Source: G963667915 sp965197385 (GTDB taxonomy: Bacteria; Acidobacteriota; Vicinamibacteria; Vicinamibacterales; UBA823). From it: 64,000 nucleotides of DNA. Positions 1 to 9,288 of this stretch are shown in pieces (position 1 is the stretch's first letter; every line of letters starts with the position of its first letter). The translations under genes were made by a program, and so were the position numbers. The DNA is taken from positions 248,001 through 312,000 of the forward strand of contig CBDANA010000008.1 of the NCBI GenBank assembly GCA_965197385.1, written 5' to 3'. The notes under the pieces are model-generated. The model saw only the letters and a list, made by a program, of their open reading frames with translations. It did no database searches and was not told the DNA's origin.

Positions 1-1
1 C

Positions 2-214
2 TACATCAAGGCCCGGACGCCACAGCTCAACGGCCAGGTGGAGCGGTCACATCGGACCGACAAGCAAGAGTGCTATCAGCTGCTGACGTACACGGGTGCC
101 GTCGATCTCAATGAGAAGCTCGTCGAATGGGAGAACTTCTACAACGACCAACGCCCGCACGGAGCGTTCCAGGGGAAGACACCCTACGAAACGCTCCGCG
201 AGAAGCTCGGATGA
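2..214 (+). pseudogene. IS481/IS3-type transposase, C-terminal fragment
   Basis: This is the last 70 codons of an integrase-core (rve) transposase, entering the window from the left and ending at TGA 212-214. The visible part carries the typical tail of the family: a QLNGQVERSHRT segment with the third acidic catalytic residue (the E of QVER), then YNDQRPHGAFQGKTPYE. This tail is characteristic of IS481 and IS3 transposases that cut and join DNA with a DDE triad. The 5' part lies outside the window, so it cannot be said whether the gene is whole. Thirty-seven bases after its stop the sequence changes abruptly into a truncated copy of a different insertion sequence, so this is one side of an IS-IS junction. 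Confidence 0.8.
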
Positions 215-251
215 GCTACATTGTCACTGGCCAGCTAGGTCGTATACATCA

Positions 252-1217
252 CAGGTGCTGTACACGATCCGGAGCGAACGGCTGCTGCTGGAAGAGCTCA
301 ACGACAACCTGCTGTTCCGCTGGTTCGTCGGCTTGCATATGGACGACCCGGTCTGGCATCCCACGACGTTTACCAAGAATCGTGACCGGCTGCTGGCGGG
401 GGATGGCGCGGCCGCCTTCGTTGATGCGGTCCAGGCCCACGCCCGGGCGGCCGGTCTGCTCTCGGACGAGCATTTCACGGTGGACGGGACGCAGTTGGAA
501 GCCTGGGCCAGCCTGAAGAGCTTCCGATGCCGGGACGCCGCGCCGCGCGCGCCCCCCGATGACCCCGGGAATCCCACGGTCGACTTCCACGGCGAGCGGC
601 GGCGCAACGACACGCACCAGTCGACGACTGATCCGGCGGCGATGCTGCATCGGAAGGGCCAAGGGAAGGAGGCGAAGCTGGCGTCTCTGGGCCACGTGCT
701 GTTGGATAATCGGCAGGGGCTCGTCGCCAACGTCTGTGCGACCCACGCGACGGGGACCGCCGAACGCGAGGCGGCGGCACTGTTGCTGGAGGCCAGCGCG
801 CCGCCGGGCAGCACGGTCGGAGCAGACAAGGGCTACGATGTGGCGAGCTTCGTCGCCGATGTCCGCGTCCGGGACGTCACGCCCCACGTGGCGCAGAAGG
901 TCCGCTGGCGGGCGATTGATGGTCGGCCCACCCGGCATGCGGGTTCTCACGTGAGTCAGCGGAAACGAAAACTCGTGGAACAGGTCTTTGGGTGGAGGCA
1001 GACCGTCGGTGGTTTGCGCAAGCTCCGGCCTCGCGGCGTCCCACTCGTCGAGTGGCAGCTCACTTTCGCCGCCACGGCCTATAACTTGGTCCGCCTGCGG
1101 AATCTGGAGGCGACGTGTCCCTGCTCGCCGGCCGCGCGTGTCGCCGGCCCCCTCATCGGGGTCAGCGCACACCCGCGCGCACTGTCGTCGGGCGGTCGTT
1201 ACCTGCATGATGCTTAA
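252..1217 (+). pseudogene. IS5/IS1182-type transposase, N-terminally truncated
   Basis: It encodes residues 69-389 of the 389-residue transposase found complete at 60391-61560. The DDE residues are all present: D in FTVDGTQLEA, D in GADKGYD and E in EQVFGWRQTVGG. The N-terminal domain (DUF772-like, needed for end binding in this family) is missing, so the protein should be inactive. An open reading frame starting at 96 runs into it, but its first 50 or so codons are out-of-frame IS481 sequence and unrelated to the transposase. Confidence 0.9.
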
Positions 1218-1253
1218 GAAAACAGCCCGATACCCGGGTTCTTCAGCAGCCTG
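252..1253 (+). mobile_element. 5'-truncated copy of the IS5/IS1182-type element
   Basis: This stretch is collinear, without indels, with 60595-61596 of the complete copy further right. I count three base differences, all near the 3' end of the transposase. The left end and the first 68 transposase codons are missing. The intact right end (CAGCCTG outward, followed by CTAG at 1254-1257) abuts the remains of a kinase/PD40 gene. The near-identity with the complete copy implies recent transposition or duplication. Confidence 0.9.
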
Positions 1254-1263
1254 CTAGCGGTGA

Positions 1264-2277
1264 CGGGCGGGCCGGTGCCGCTCGTCGAGCGGTATTCGAG
1301 ATGCTGGGGGATTTACCGGAGCCGCGCAGTTTAGCGTGGCGGAGACCGGCGCGCTGGTCTACATCTCGGGCAGTGGAGGTGGTGTCGACCGTCGGACCGA
1401 ACTGGTCTGGGTAGATCGCACCGGTCAGATCGAGCCCCTCGGAGCCGAGCCACGGGATTACCGCTGGGCGCGCGTCTCGACGGAGGGCACACGGTTGGCA
1501 GTCCGAGTCCAGACCGACGGCAACTTCGACATCTGGATCTACGACCTGGCGCGGGCGACGATGACGCGGCTGACCTTCGACGAGGCGGACGACGGGAACC
1601 CCCTCTGGACCCCCGATGGCTCGCGGGTGGTGTTTCAGTCGCTGCGCGAGGGGGGTGGGCTGTTCTGGAAGGCGGCCGACGGCACCGGTGAGGTCGAACG
1701 GCTGCTGGAGAGTACCGCCTTCATCACGCCCTATGGCTGGACAGCGGACGGCCGGGTGATCGTTGAGCAGGCCCCTGGCAACATCGGAATCGTCACGACC
1801 GAGGGCGAGGGGACGCTGGAATTGTTGCTTGACTCTGAGTTCGACGAGGGCAGCCCCGCCATCAGCCAGGATGGGCGCTGGATCGCCTATGACTCGACCG
1901 AGTCGGGGCGAGAAGAGGTCTACGTGCGGCCGTTTCCGGATCTGGACGCCGGTCGGTGGCAGGTCTCGGCGGAGGGTGGCGGTGAGCCAGTCTGGTCACC
2001 GGACGGGCGTGAGCTGTTCTTCGCCGGGCTTACAGGCCAGTTCTGGGCAGCGAAGGTCGAGACCGAGCCGACCTTTAGGCCATCAACGCCCGAGGCCCTG
2101 TTCGATCTGGCTCTCTTCGAGGACCCCCGAGGGCGGGTTTGGGACATGGCGCCCGGTGAGAAACGGTTCATCTTCCAGAGGAATCTCGCCGATCAGGTCG
2201 CCGGCGGAACGGAGGGCCTCGTCTTCGTCCTGAACTGGTTCGAGGAACTCCAGGCGCGGGTGCCGACGGGACGGTAG
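1264..2277 (+). pseudogene. 3' remnant of a Ser/Thr kinase-PD40 (TolB-like propeller) gene
   Basis: From about 1291 the reading frame encodes GIRDAGGFTGAAQFSVAETG and then several PD40/WD40-like blades, for example the motif WTPDGSRVVFQSLREGG and SPDGRELFFAG. This is the C-terminal sensor propeller that Acidobacteriota commonly fuse to a membrane-anchored Ser/Thr protein kinase. The upstream residues VTGGPVPLVE are readable in another frame at about 1261-1290, so one base has been gained or lost around 1290. Everything 5' is replaced by the insertion sequence ending at 1253. An ORF can be started at GTG 1336, but that start lies inside a blade. I infer a dead gene cut by the IS. A kinase scrap of the same protein type lies at 3942-4007. 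Confidence 0.7.
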
Positions 2278-2634
2278 GCGGCAACCGCTTCGCTTGTCCA
2301 CCATTTGTCCACGAACCAGGCAACACTAGGCAGCACGAGACAACACGAAGACCCCGCGAAGAGCACCGCCGGCCGGCGTTCCTCCCGGGTGGCCGAGCGT
2401 TTGCTGAATGTGGATGCACGGGAGCGTACCAGCCGTGACCCACCTTTTCGAATGCCATGCATAGTGTCTATACTTGACCGTTCCTAATATGGGTCTGGCT
2501 CCCAGCACCCGCATCGGCTCCTGCGAGATCCAGGCCCGCTCGGCAGCGGCGTCAGGGACCGGGAAGGGCTACCCAAGCCCACACGAGCCCTAACGATACC
2601 TGCCGAGGCGACCGCGGCAGGTGGAGAATCGACC
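2278..2634. other. Intergenic region, no gene seen
   Basis: About 357 bp with no convincing coding frame. It contains a direct repeat TTGTCCAC (near 2295 and 2307) and, at the 3' end, the sequence GGTGGAGAATCGACC just before the ATG at 2635, which gives a weak ribosome binding site. A promoter could not be assigned. Confidence 0.4.
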
Positions 2635-3921
2635 ATGAAACTGGCAATGCAACGGTTCACGAAACGCGCCGCGGCAGGACTGAGTCGACGCCGCTTCTTC
2701 GGCCTGGCCACGGCCGGCGGCGTCGGCGCCCTCTTGCCGGGCGAGACCGCCGCCGAGAGCGCTCAGGCGCCTGCGCCGCGCCGCGCGACCTACGACGACA
2801 ACATCTATACACGCCTCCTGGGTGTGCAGCCGGTGATTGGCGCGTTCGAAACGCTCTCGCGCTACGGCAATGCCCGGCTGCCGGCCGAGGTCCTCGACGC
2901 CATGGCCGAAGCGACCGAGTTCTTCGTCGACATGGAGGAGCTCAATCGCGCCGCCGGCCGGCGCCTCGCCGAGATCACGCGGGCCGAGGCCGCCATGGTG
3001 ACCTCGTGCTCATTTGCGTCGATGGTCCTGGGGGCAGCCGCCTGCCTGACCGGCCTCGACGAAGCGAAGAGCGACGCCCTGCCCCACCCGACATGGCCGC
3101 GGCGCGAGTGCCTGATGCACACCGGCCATCGCTTCCGCTACGACCGCGCCTATCGTGTGGCGGGCGCCATGATCGTCGAAGTCGAGACGACCGAGCAGCT
3201 CGTCAACGCGATCAGCGACCGGACGGCGTTCATCGCCGGAATGGGGATGGTCGAGCGCGACCCGCGGCCCGACGTCCCGGCGCCCGCAGCGCTGATCGAC
3301 ATCGGTCGGCGGACGGGCGTGCCCGTTCTGATCGATGCGGCTGGCGAGCTGCCTCCGGCGTCAGGGCTGACGCGCTACACCGCGCAGGGCGCCGACCTGG
3401 TGGTCATCAGCGGCGGGAAAGCCTTGCACGGGCCGTCGTCGACCGGCATCCTGGCCGGCCGCCGGGACTTGATCGAAGCCGCCCTGCGGCACGCCGCACC
3501 GAACCAGGGTATCGGTCGAGGCATGAAGGTCGGCCGTGAGGAAATCGTTGGCCTGGTCGTGGCCGTCGAGCGCTACCTCGAGCTCAACGAAACGGCCATG
3601 CTCACGCGCTGGACCAGGATGGCCGAGCACATCCTCGAGGCCCTGCGCGGCATCCCTGGGGTAACCGCACGGCTGCGCATGACCGCAAAGGGGTATGCCG
3701 ACGTGGTGTTCGACTGGGACCGAGACGTCATTCCCCTGACGGAGCGAGACGTCGCCGAGCGCCTGAAGAACGGCGAGCCGCGCATTGCCTACATGCCCGG
3801 CCCGATTATCTACGCCTATACCGGGCCAACCATCGTGACCGCCTCGCTCCGGGACGGCGAAGAAGTCCTCGTGGCACGACGCCTCCGGCAGTTCTTCCTG
3901 GAGGAAGCACCGCGGGGTTAG
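2635..3921 (+). CDS. Tat-exported PLP-dependent enzyme, SelA-like fold
   Basis: A 428-residue protein. Residues 18-40 form a twin-arginine signal (SRRRFFGLATAGG followed by an apolar stretch), so it should be exported folded. The rest resembles the selenocysteine synthase-like branch of fold-type I PLP enzymes: a G-rich cofactor region, DAAGELPP (Asp contacting the pyridine nitrogen) and ISGGKALHGPSSTG, whose Lys should bind PLP. Members of this branch are annotated as SelA-like or aminotransferase/lyase proteins; the substrate is unknown. Length is normal for the branch. A second exported PLP enzyme lies downstream at 5182, now separated by the IS630 element. Alternatives are an amino-acid lyase or racemase; the reaction cannot be told from sequence. 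Confidence 0.75.
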   Translation: MKLAMQRFTKRAAAGLSRRRFFGLATAGGVGALLPGETAAESAQAPAPRRATYDDNIYTRLLGVQPVIGAFETLSRYGNARLPAEVLDAMAEATEFFVDMEELNRAAGRRLAEITRAEAAMVTSCSFASMVLGAAACLTGLDEAKSDALPHPTWPRRECLMHTGHRFRYDRAYRVAGAMIVEVETTEQLVNAISDRTAFIAGMGMVERDPRPDVPAPAALIDIGRRTGVPVLIDAAGELPPASGLTRYTAQGADLVVISGGKALHGPSSTGILAGRRDLIEAALRHAAPNQGIGRGMKVGREEIVGLVVAVERYLELNETAMLTRWTRMAEHILEALRGIPGVTARLRMTAKGYADVVFDWDRDVIPLTERDVAERLKNGEPRIAYMPGPIIYAYTGPTIVTASLRDGEEVLVARRLRQFFLEEAPRG

Positions 3922-3941
3922 CGGCGCGGCGCCTGCCTACT

Positions 3942-4007
3942 TGGGTCGAAGGCCAGACGCTGCAAGACCGGATCGCCAAAGGCCCGATCCCGCTGGCGTT
4001 GACGTTA
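3942..4007 (+). pseudogene. Scrap of a Ser/Thr protein kinase domain
   Basis: The frame reads WVEGQTLQDRIAKGPIPLAL. This matches the hinge/alpha-D region of Acidobacteriota Ser/Thr kinases, where VEGxTLxDRIxxGPIPL is a very recognisable segment. Neither the preceding N-lobe nor the catalytic loop is present, and the scrap ends at the IS630 boundary (TA 4015-4016). It may derive from the same gene type as the PD40 remnant at 1264-2277. Confidence 0.55.
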
Positions 4008-4016
4008 TGTAAGATA

Positions 4017-5108
4017 ACGATAATCACGTAATATAGTGACAGTCAAAACAGCTCGGCTTGTTTCCAAAACGCGGCCACTAAGGTCGGGCGACGTCGCATT
4101 CGACGGAGCGCACGGGTGGCCGCATAACTGAGTTGCCACAGTTCACGTGGGCAGAGGTTCGGGATCTCATGCTTCTTGAGATAGCTCCAAATATGCTCGA
4201 CGGGATTCAATTCCGGCGCGTAGCCAGGGAGGCACTCCAGCGTGAGGCGTCCGTTCTGCGCCGTGACGAAGTCGCGCACCAGGCAACTGCGGTGGCCCGG
4301 CAGGCCATCCCAAATCACGAGCAGCGGTCGGCGCAGGTGGCGCATAAGGTGCTGCAGGAATTCGATGATCTGCGGTGCCTTGATCGGACCGGGGAACAGC
4401 TTGAAGTAGAAGTTCCACCAGGTGATGCCCGCCATCAGCGACAGCGTCTTCCAGCGGGAGTGATACTGCAGCACCGGGGTCTGGCCGCGCGGCGCCCAGG
4501 TGCGATAGCGGTGCGGCCGTTCGCTCAGCCCGCTTTCATCGACGAAGACGATCGTTTGCCCCCGGCGTTTACCGTTTTTTTAGCTCGGGCCACCGCTCGC
4601 GCTTCCACCGCCGAATGGCGGCTTCGTTCCGTTCGAGCGCGCGGCCCGAGGGACGCTGCGGACTCCAGCCCAGAGTGGCACGCAAGATGCGCCAGACGTG
4701 GCCGGTCGAGAACGTGACCCCGCACTCGCGTCCGATCAGATCCGCGACCCGCCACGCCGTCCAGAGACTGGTGCCGTATCCCAACGCTTCAGGACCCCGC
4801 TTGAGGCCGTGCTCGATCCGGCGCAGATCAGCCGCGGTCAACCGAGGCGTGCGACCGGCGCGGCCCGCCCGCTTGAGCGCTTCCCGGCCACCCGTTGCCC
4901 AGTCTTTCGCCCAGCGATTCACCGACTGCCGATGCACGCCCACGCGCCGAGCCACGTCGGCTTCGGGGTACCCCTGTCCAGGAGCCGGGCGGCCTGCATC
5001 CAACGACGCTCGAGCGCTTGGAAGTCACGCTTCACTCCAGCTGCATTCCCCATGCGCCAGAGTGTAGCAGGTATCACGGTTGTTGTCACTATATTATGTG
5101 ATTCTCGT
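4017..5108 (-). mobile_element. IS630-family insertion sequence
   Basis: The element is bounded by near-identical long inverted ends. Left reads ACGATAATCACGTAATATAG; right, on the other strand, reads ACGAGAATCACATAATATAG. Each end is preceded by the dinucleotide TA (4015-4016 and 5109-5110), the expected IS630/Tc1-mariner target duplication. It carries one transposase gene on the minus strand, interrupted by frameshifts. It lies between two exported PLP-enzyme genes. Confidence 0.85.
4043..5053 (-). pseudogene. IS630 transposase, two frameshifts
   Basis: Translated from ATG 5053, the N-terminus reads MGNAAGVKRDFQALERRW and MQAARLLDRG, and the frame is lost in a GGGG run near 4975. The next frame gives the helix-turn-helix ADVARRVGVHRQSVNRWAKD and ends ELKKR at an A7 run (plus-strand T7 near 4575-4581). 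The third frame resumes with QTIVFVDESGLSERP and runs to the end. The DDE residues are D in VDESG, D in VIWDGLPGHRS and E in LNPVEHIW. The A7 could be a slippage site, which some IS630 members use, but the first break in the G run has no such excuse, so I regard the gene as probably inactive. A less likely reading is two sequencing indels. Confidence 0.75.
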
Positions 5109-5181
5109 TAATTCTTATCTGCGTCACTTGGGAGCACCGGACGTCGCTCCTCCGCCCCCTGCCGTTCGCTCAAGGAGAGGC

Positions 5182-6429
5182 ATGATGGAACTCAGTCGAA
5201 GGCAGTTTCTCGGTACTGCGTCTGGCGCGGCGCTTCTCGCTGCACGACCTCGTCTGGTGACTTCGGCAATCGTCGACGACCCGTTGGGCGTGCGGCGGCA
5301 TTTTCCGGCCACCCAGCAATTTACCTATCTCAATACGGCCTACATCGGTCTCATGCCACAGCCAGTCGTCGAGGCTGGCCAGGACTGGCTGCAGGCCAGA
5401 GCCGGCCGTGCGTATTCCGTTCAAGCCATGCTGGCGAAGCTCGATGAGGCTCGGCGCATCCTCGCGCGACTCGTAGGTGCCGACGAGGACGAGATCGGCT
5501 TTCTGTACTCCACCACAGAGGGAGAGAACGTGGTGGTGAACTCGCTCGACTGGAAGTCTGGTGACAACGTCGTGATCGACGATCTCGTCTACCCGAGCAC
5601 ACCCGTCATCTACCGGCGGCTCGAGGAGACCAAGGGCGTTCAGCTGCGCATCGTGAAGCACCGAGGCGGAGCCACGTCGGTCGATGATTTCACGCGGTTG
5701 GTCGACCAGAGAACTCGTCTGATTTCGGTCGCGTGGGTGTCGAACACGAGTGGATTCCGGCATGACATGCGCGGCCTCGCAGATCTTGCGCATGCACACG
5801 GAGCGTATCTGTATGCCGACGCCGTGCAGGCCGTCGGCATGGGGCCTCTGGACGTTCACGCAGAGGGCGTAGACGTGTTCACGACCGGCACCTACAAGTG
5901 GATCATGGCGGGCTTCGGCGTGGCGCCATTCTTCGTGCGACGAGCGGTGCTAGATAGGATTCAGCCTGACCGCGTGGGGTGGCGTGTGGAGCGTCGCTTA
6001 GACGATTATCGTTACGAGCACTACGAGACCGCGAAAAAGTTCGAGCACTCGAGCCTTGCCTTCGGCTCGGTCTATCAACTCGCTGCGGCGCTGGCCTACC
6101 TGGATCGCATTGGGCTCGACGCGATCCAGGCCCAGTCCTTGAAGCTGGTCGACCGGCTTCGACGGGGTCTGGTCGAGCGCGGTTTTCGGATCTTCACGCC
6201 AGAAGGCACCCGTTCATCGATTATCAGCTTCTATATCGAGAAGAATCCTGACGAGGTGCGAAGGACCCTCGATGGCCAGAACATCCAGGTCAGCATTCAG
6301 GCCGGCGAGCGAACGAACGCCTACGGTCGGTCCGGGTTACCGGTCAACCGGATTCGCGTCTCGCTCTCGTTCTTCAACAACGATGCCGAGGTCGATCGCT
6401 TTCTGGATGTATCCGAGCGGTTCGCGTAA
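5182..6429 (+). CDS. Tat-exported class V aminotransferase-like PLP enzyme
   Basis: A 415-residue protein. The start at 5182 is preferred over the longer frame from 5080: AAGGAGAGG lies immediately upstream, and the start gives a clean twin-arginine signal (MMELSRRQFLGTASGAALLA). The mature part is a class V aminotransferase/cysteine desulfurase fold: a cofactor region around STTEGENVV, DAVQAVG with the pyridine-binding Asp, and TGTYKWIMAGFG with the Schiff-base Lys. The family includes isopenicillin-N epimerase-like and desulfurase-like enzymes. The desulfurase active-site Cys loop is not evident, so an epimerase or lyase role is more likely. It follows the IS630 element by about 70 bp, so its native promoter may have been displaced. 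Confidence 0.8.
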   Translation: MMELSRRQFLGTASGAALLAARPRLVTSAIVDDPLGVRRHFPATQQFTYLNTAYIGLMPQPVVEAGQDWLQARAGRAYSVQAMLAKLDEARRILARLVGADEDEIGFLYSTTEGENVVVNSLDWKSGDNVVIDDLVYPSTPVIYRRLEETKGVQLRIVKHRGGATSVDDFTRLVDQRTRLISVAWVSNTSGFRHDMRGLADLAHAHGAYLYADAVQAVGMGPLDVHAEGVDVFTTGTYKWIMAGFGVAPFFVRRAVLDRIQPDRVGWRVERRLDDYRYEHYETAKKFEHSSLAFGSVYQLAAALAYLDRIGLDAIQAQSLKLVDRLRRGLVERGFRIFTPEGTRSSIISFYIEKNPDEVRRTLDGQNIQVSIQAGERTNAYGRSGLPVNRIRVSLSFFNNDAEVDRFLDVSERFA

Positions 6430-6450
6430 CAAGATTCGAGTCCTCTGGGC

Positions 6451-7915
6451 TTAAGGCAACGGCCGCTGGACGCTTTCGACGGCCCTCGCCTGCTCGAACG
6501 CGGCGACCGGCTCAGCGGTGCGGACCTGTTCGAGCCAGAAGACGCCGTCGTAGGGCACGCTGTTGCCGCGTGTACCGATGAAGTCGATGTCGCCGTCGCC
6601 ATCCATGTCGCGGGGGATGAACTTATCGAACATCCCGCGCGCGCGACGCGAGAAGTCGTGGCGGGTCCAGGACGCCGTCGCGTCACCAGGGTTCTCGAAC
6701 CACGCCAGTCGTCCGCCCGCGGCCTCCGGCCCGGTCTCATTGTCTTGGGCACGAGCGCCCTGCCTGTAGGCGCCCACCACCAGATCGCTGTCGCCGTCGT
6801 TGTCGATGTCGGCCAGGGCAAATCCGACGAGCACCTCGGGCGCGATGTCGCCAATCACGTGACGTGTCCAGGCTGCCGCCGCGTCCTCCGGCTGTGCCAG
6901 CCAGACCACGCCGTTGCGCCCGTCCCGTAGAACGACATCGAGCCGGCCATCGCCGTTGAGGTTCGCGTAGTCGAGGTTGAATCCGGTAACACGGGGAGGC
7001 TGGTCGCCACCACCGGTAATCTCGACGCGGTGCGCATCGAAGCTGATAGCCCCATTGCTGGTGTTCTCAAACCAAAACACACGTTCCTCGCCCCGAGACC
7101 CGCCCATCACGTCTAGGTCGCCGTCGCCATCGAGGTCAATTCGGCTGCGAGTTGATCGGGATGACGACCTGCGTGAGCTCGTGCTCGACCCACCCGTCCC
7201 CATCCAGCGGGTCGGGCGGCAGCGTGAAGTAGGAGATCGTGTTCTTCACCGTGGTGTCCTGTTCGGGGTTCTGCGCACCTTTGTTTGGCGTGACGACCTC
7301 AGGCCGCCCGTCGCCATCGAAGTCGGCGGTCCAAACGCGGATGAACGACCCGCGGTCCAGCGTGACGGACGGGATGACCCGCTCCCATCGCGCCGTGCGC
7401 GCGTCGGGGCCAGGGTTCTGGAAGTAGATCAGATGCGCCAGCTCGCAGGCCACGACGATGTCCAGATACCCGTCACCGTTCATGTCGGCGATCGCCGCAT
7501 CCTCGGCGGCGCCAACCTCCTCGCCCTCGCCCAAAGTCGTGAGCTCCTACACATCGGGGTCGGCCGACCCGAAGGCGATCCGCACGTGTCCATCAGCCAC
7601 CCCGTCGTAAGTGGTGTCGGACTCGTGCACCGAGACGATGTCCGTGTAGCCGTCCTTGTCGAGGTCGGCGATCGACAGCCCGTCGCTGCCGGCGATGGCG
7701 ACACCGCCGGTCGCCTCATCGTCGATGATGTGTTCCTTCCAGGAGATGTACCGACCGTCGGCTGCCCGAGCGCGGGTCGGGGTGTCGGCCACGCTCAGCG
7801 GACCTGCTGCCATCGTGTCGTCCGGCGTGGCGGTCTCGGAGTCATCCGCGCCGCTGCCGCACGCGGCGGCGAGCATGAGGAGGGGAAGCAAGAGCAGCAG
7901 CAGCTGTCTGGTCAT
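6451..7915 (-). pseudogene. FG-GAP/VCBS-repeat lipoprotein, interrupted
   Basis: Starting at ATG 7915, the product opens with a lipoprotein signal (LLLLLLPLLMLAAAC, lipobox Cys at about residue 19). It continues as a chain of calcium-binding FG-GAP/VCBS blades of the type DLDKDGYTDIV, DMNGDGYLDIV, DFDGDGRPEVV, DLDGDGDLDVM and DIDNDGDSDLV. Such proteins form secreted beta-propellers on the cell surface. There is an in-frame TAG at 7547-7549, and a frameshift near 7150 where IPINSQPN stops and IDLDGDGDLDVM resumes in the next frame. The C-terminus ends at 6451. The two independent lesions suggest a pseudogene. Confidence 0.75.
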
Positions 7916-7983
7916 GGCTGCGGTCTACCTATCACCTGCCGACCGGGTGTCGTGGCCAGCCTACACCACATGGGCGGCGCGCA

Positions 7984-8169
7984 GCCGAGCTCGCCGAGAA
8001 CCTCATCGGGGTGCTCACCGAACAGCGGCGCGCGATGACGGATGTCGGTCCGGGTTTCGGACAGCAACAACGGGGTGTCGGCAACCGGCGCCGACGCCGG
8101 CGCCCCCGGGAACCCGATCGCCTGGGCGTGCGTGTCGTCGATTGTCTGCTGTGGCGCATAGACCGGGCC
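7984..8169 (-). pseudogene. C-terminal remnant of a CaiB/BaiF family CoA-transferase
   Basis: One minus-strand frame reads GPVYAPQQTIDDTHAQAIGF and then LLLSETRTDIRHRAPLFGEH followed by PDEVLGELG. This is the conserved end of type III (CaiB/BaiF) CoA-transferases, where the segment APLxGEHxxEVLxELG closes the enzyme. The preceding 300 or so residues, including the catalytic Asp, are not in the window. No start codon or upstream domain is present, so this is a decayed fragment in the gap between two genes. Confidence 0.65.
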
Positions 8170-8282
8170 GTAACCTATTGACTCCGGGCCGATTTGGGCA
8201 CATTCTACAGCGAGTACGAACGGTGTCTTTCTGGGGTACGGCGACCGTAGTCGCCTCTCGGTGCGTGGAGTGGAGGCACACG

Positions 8283-9113
8283 ATGGAAATTGATCGACGG
8301 AAGTTCTTTGCTAGCCTCGGCGGGGCGGCCGCCGTTGCCCTGATGACGTCCGAGCAGAAGGCGGACGCGCTCGAGCACCACCTGGAGGAGGAGCTCGAGG
8401 AGTACACGCTCCAACAGGGGCGCCAATCCGGCCGGTTTCCAACCGTCGCCGAGATCGCAGAGCAGAACAAGGACTTGACCCGTCGCGCGCGTCGGGGAAT
8501 CGGCAGCCTGTTCGCCCCCCGCGGTGGCGACGACCAGCTCCGTGCGCTCCAGCCGATGCCCGAGAAGCCGACCCTGCTCGACTTCTTCAAGTATCGCTTC
8601 GGGACGGCGACCCACGTCATGCAGAGCGCCGGCCGCGCGCTGAAGACCGGCATGGACGAAAAGGTCGTCTTGGCCTGCCTCCTGCACGACGTGGTCAACA
8701 ACCTCCTGCGTTCGGACCACGGGTGGTGGGGCGGACAGCTCATCGAGCCCTACGTGCCCCCGGAGACCGCCTTCGGGGTCCGCTATCACTCGACGCTGCG
8801 CTTCTTCCCGGACTCGGACTATGGCTACGAGTATCCGGAAAGCTACCTCCGCGGGTTCGGCGAGGATTACGTGCCCGAGCCGTACCTGCAGCGGACCTAC
8901 GAGAGGGTGCGCAAGCACAAGTGGTACGAGTATTCGCGGCTCGTGACGGTGAATGACCTGTACGCATTCGACCGCAGCAAGACGGTGTCGATCGAGCCGT
9001 TCATCGACATCATCGGGCGTCACTTCAAGCAGCCCAAGGAAGGGCTGGGCTGGGACGATTCGCCGTCGTCCCACATGTGGCGGACGATTATCAACCCGGA
9101 TCGTCGCCTGTAA
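8283..9113 (+). CDS. Tat-signal HD-like domain protein of unknown substrate
   Basis: A 276-residue protein. ATG 8283 is chosen because it opens with MEIDRRKFFASLGGAAAVAL, a twin-arginine-like signal; the longer frame from 7656 overlaps a CoA-transferase remnant. The central part contains ACLLHDVVNNLLRSDHGWWG, an HD-type metal-binding motif (His-Asp pair and a following His), and later GVRYHSTLRFFPDSDYGYEY with a further His. This fits the all-alpha HD superfamily, including PhnZ/MIOX-like mixed-valent iron oxygenases and phosphohydrolases, but which branch is unclear. The C-terminus is rich in aromatic residues. A strong terminator follows 16 bp after the stop, so this gene ends its transcript. 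Confidence 0.65.
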   Translation: MEIDRRKFFASLGGAAAVALMTSEQKADALEHHLEEELEEYTLQQGRQSGRFPTVAEIAEQNKDLTRRARRGIGSLFAPRGGDDQLRALQPMPEKPTLLDFFKYRFGTATHVMQSAGRALKTGMDEKVVLACLLHDVVNNLLRSDHGWWGGQLIEPYVPPETAFGVRYHSTLRFFPDSDYGYEYPESYLRGFGEDYVPEPYLQRTYERVRKHKWYEYSRLVTVNDLYAFDRSKTVSIEPFIDIIGRHFKQPKEGLGWDDSPSSHMWRTIINPDRRL

Positions 9114-9129
9114 CGCCGACGTTCGAAGA

Positions 9130-9168
9130 GGGCGGCGCTCCGCAACCTGCGGGCGCCGCCCTTTTTTT
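9130..9168 (+). terminator. Rho-independent terminator
   Basis: A long hairpin with stem GGGCGGCGC (130-138) pairing with GCGCCGCCC (153-161), extended inside by CCGCA/TGCGG around an ACC loop, and followed by seven T residues (9162-9168). It lies 16 bp after the stop of the HD-like gene and reads in its direction. Confidence 0.9.
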
Positions 9169-9288
9169 GGCCCGGTCGAGTCGCGACCACTCTCTTACTA
9201 CCATCGCTCGGGAGATAGCGGACCTGGTCGGGTCGCCTCGGTCACACAAGGGGATCTCGGACCACTTTCCGCGCTCGGGCTGAACGCC

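Noticed and set aside
96..1217. Single 373-residue ORF spanning the window start
   Set aside because: Its first 50 or so codons are IS481-type sequence read out of frame; only the part from 252 is real transposase.
2290..2420. Phage-type attachment site near the TTGTCCAC repeats
   Set aside because: No integrase gene or tRNA end lies nearby, and the repeat is only 8 bp.
7656..8282. Extended N-terminus of the HD-like gene
   Set aside because: It overlaps the lipoprotein gene and CoA-transferase remnant on the other strand and precedes a good Tat signal at 8283.
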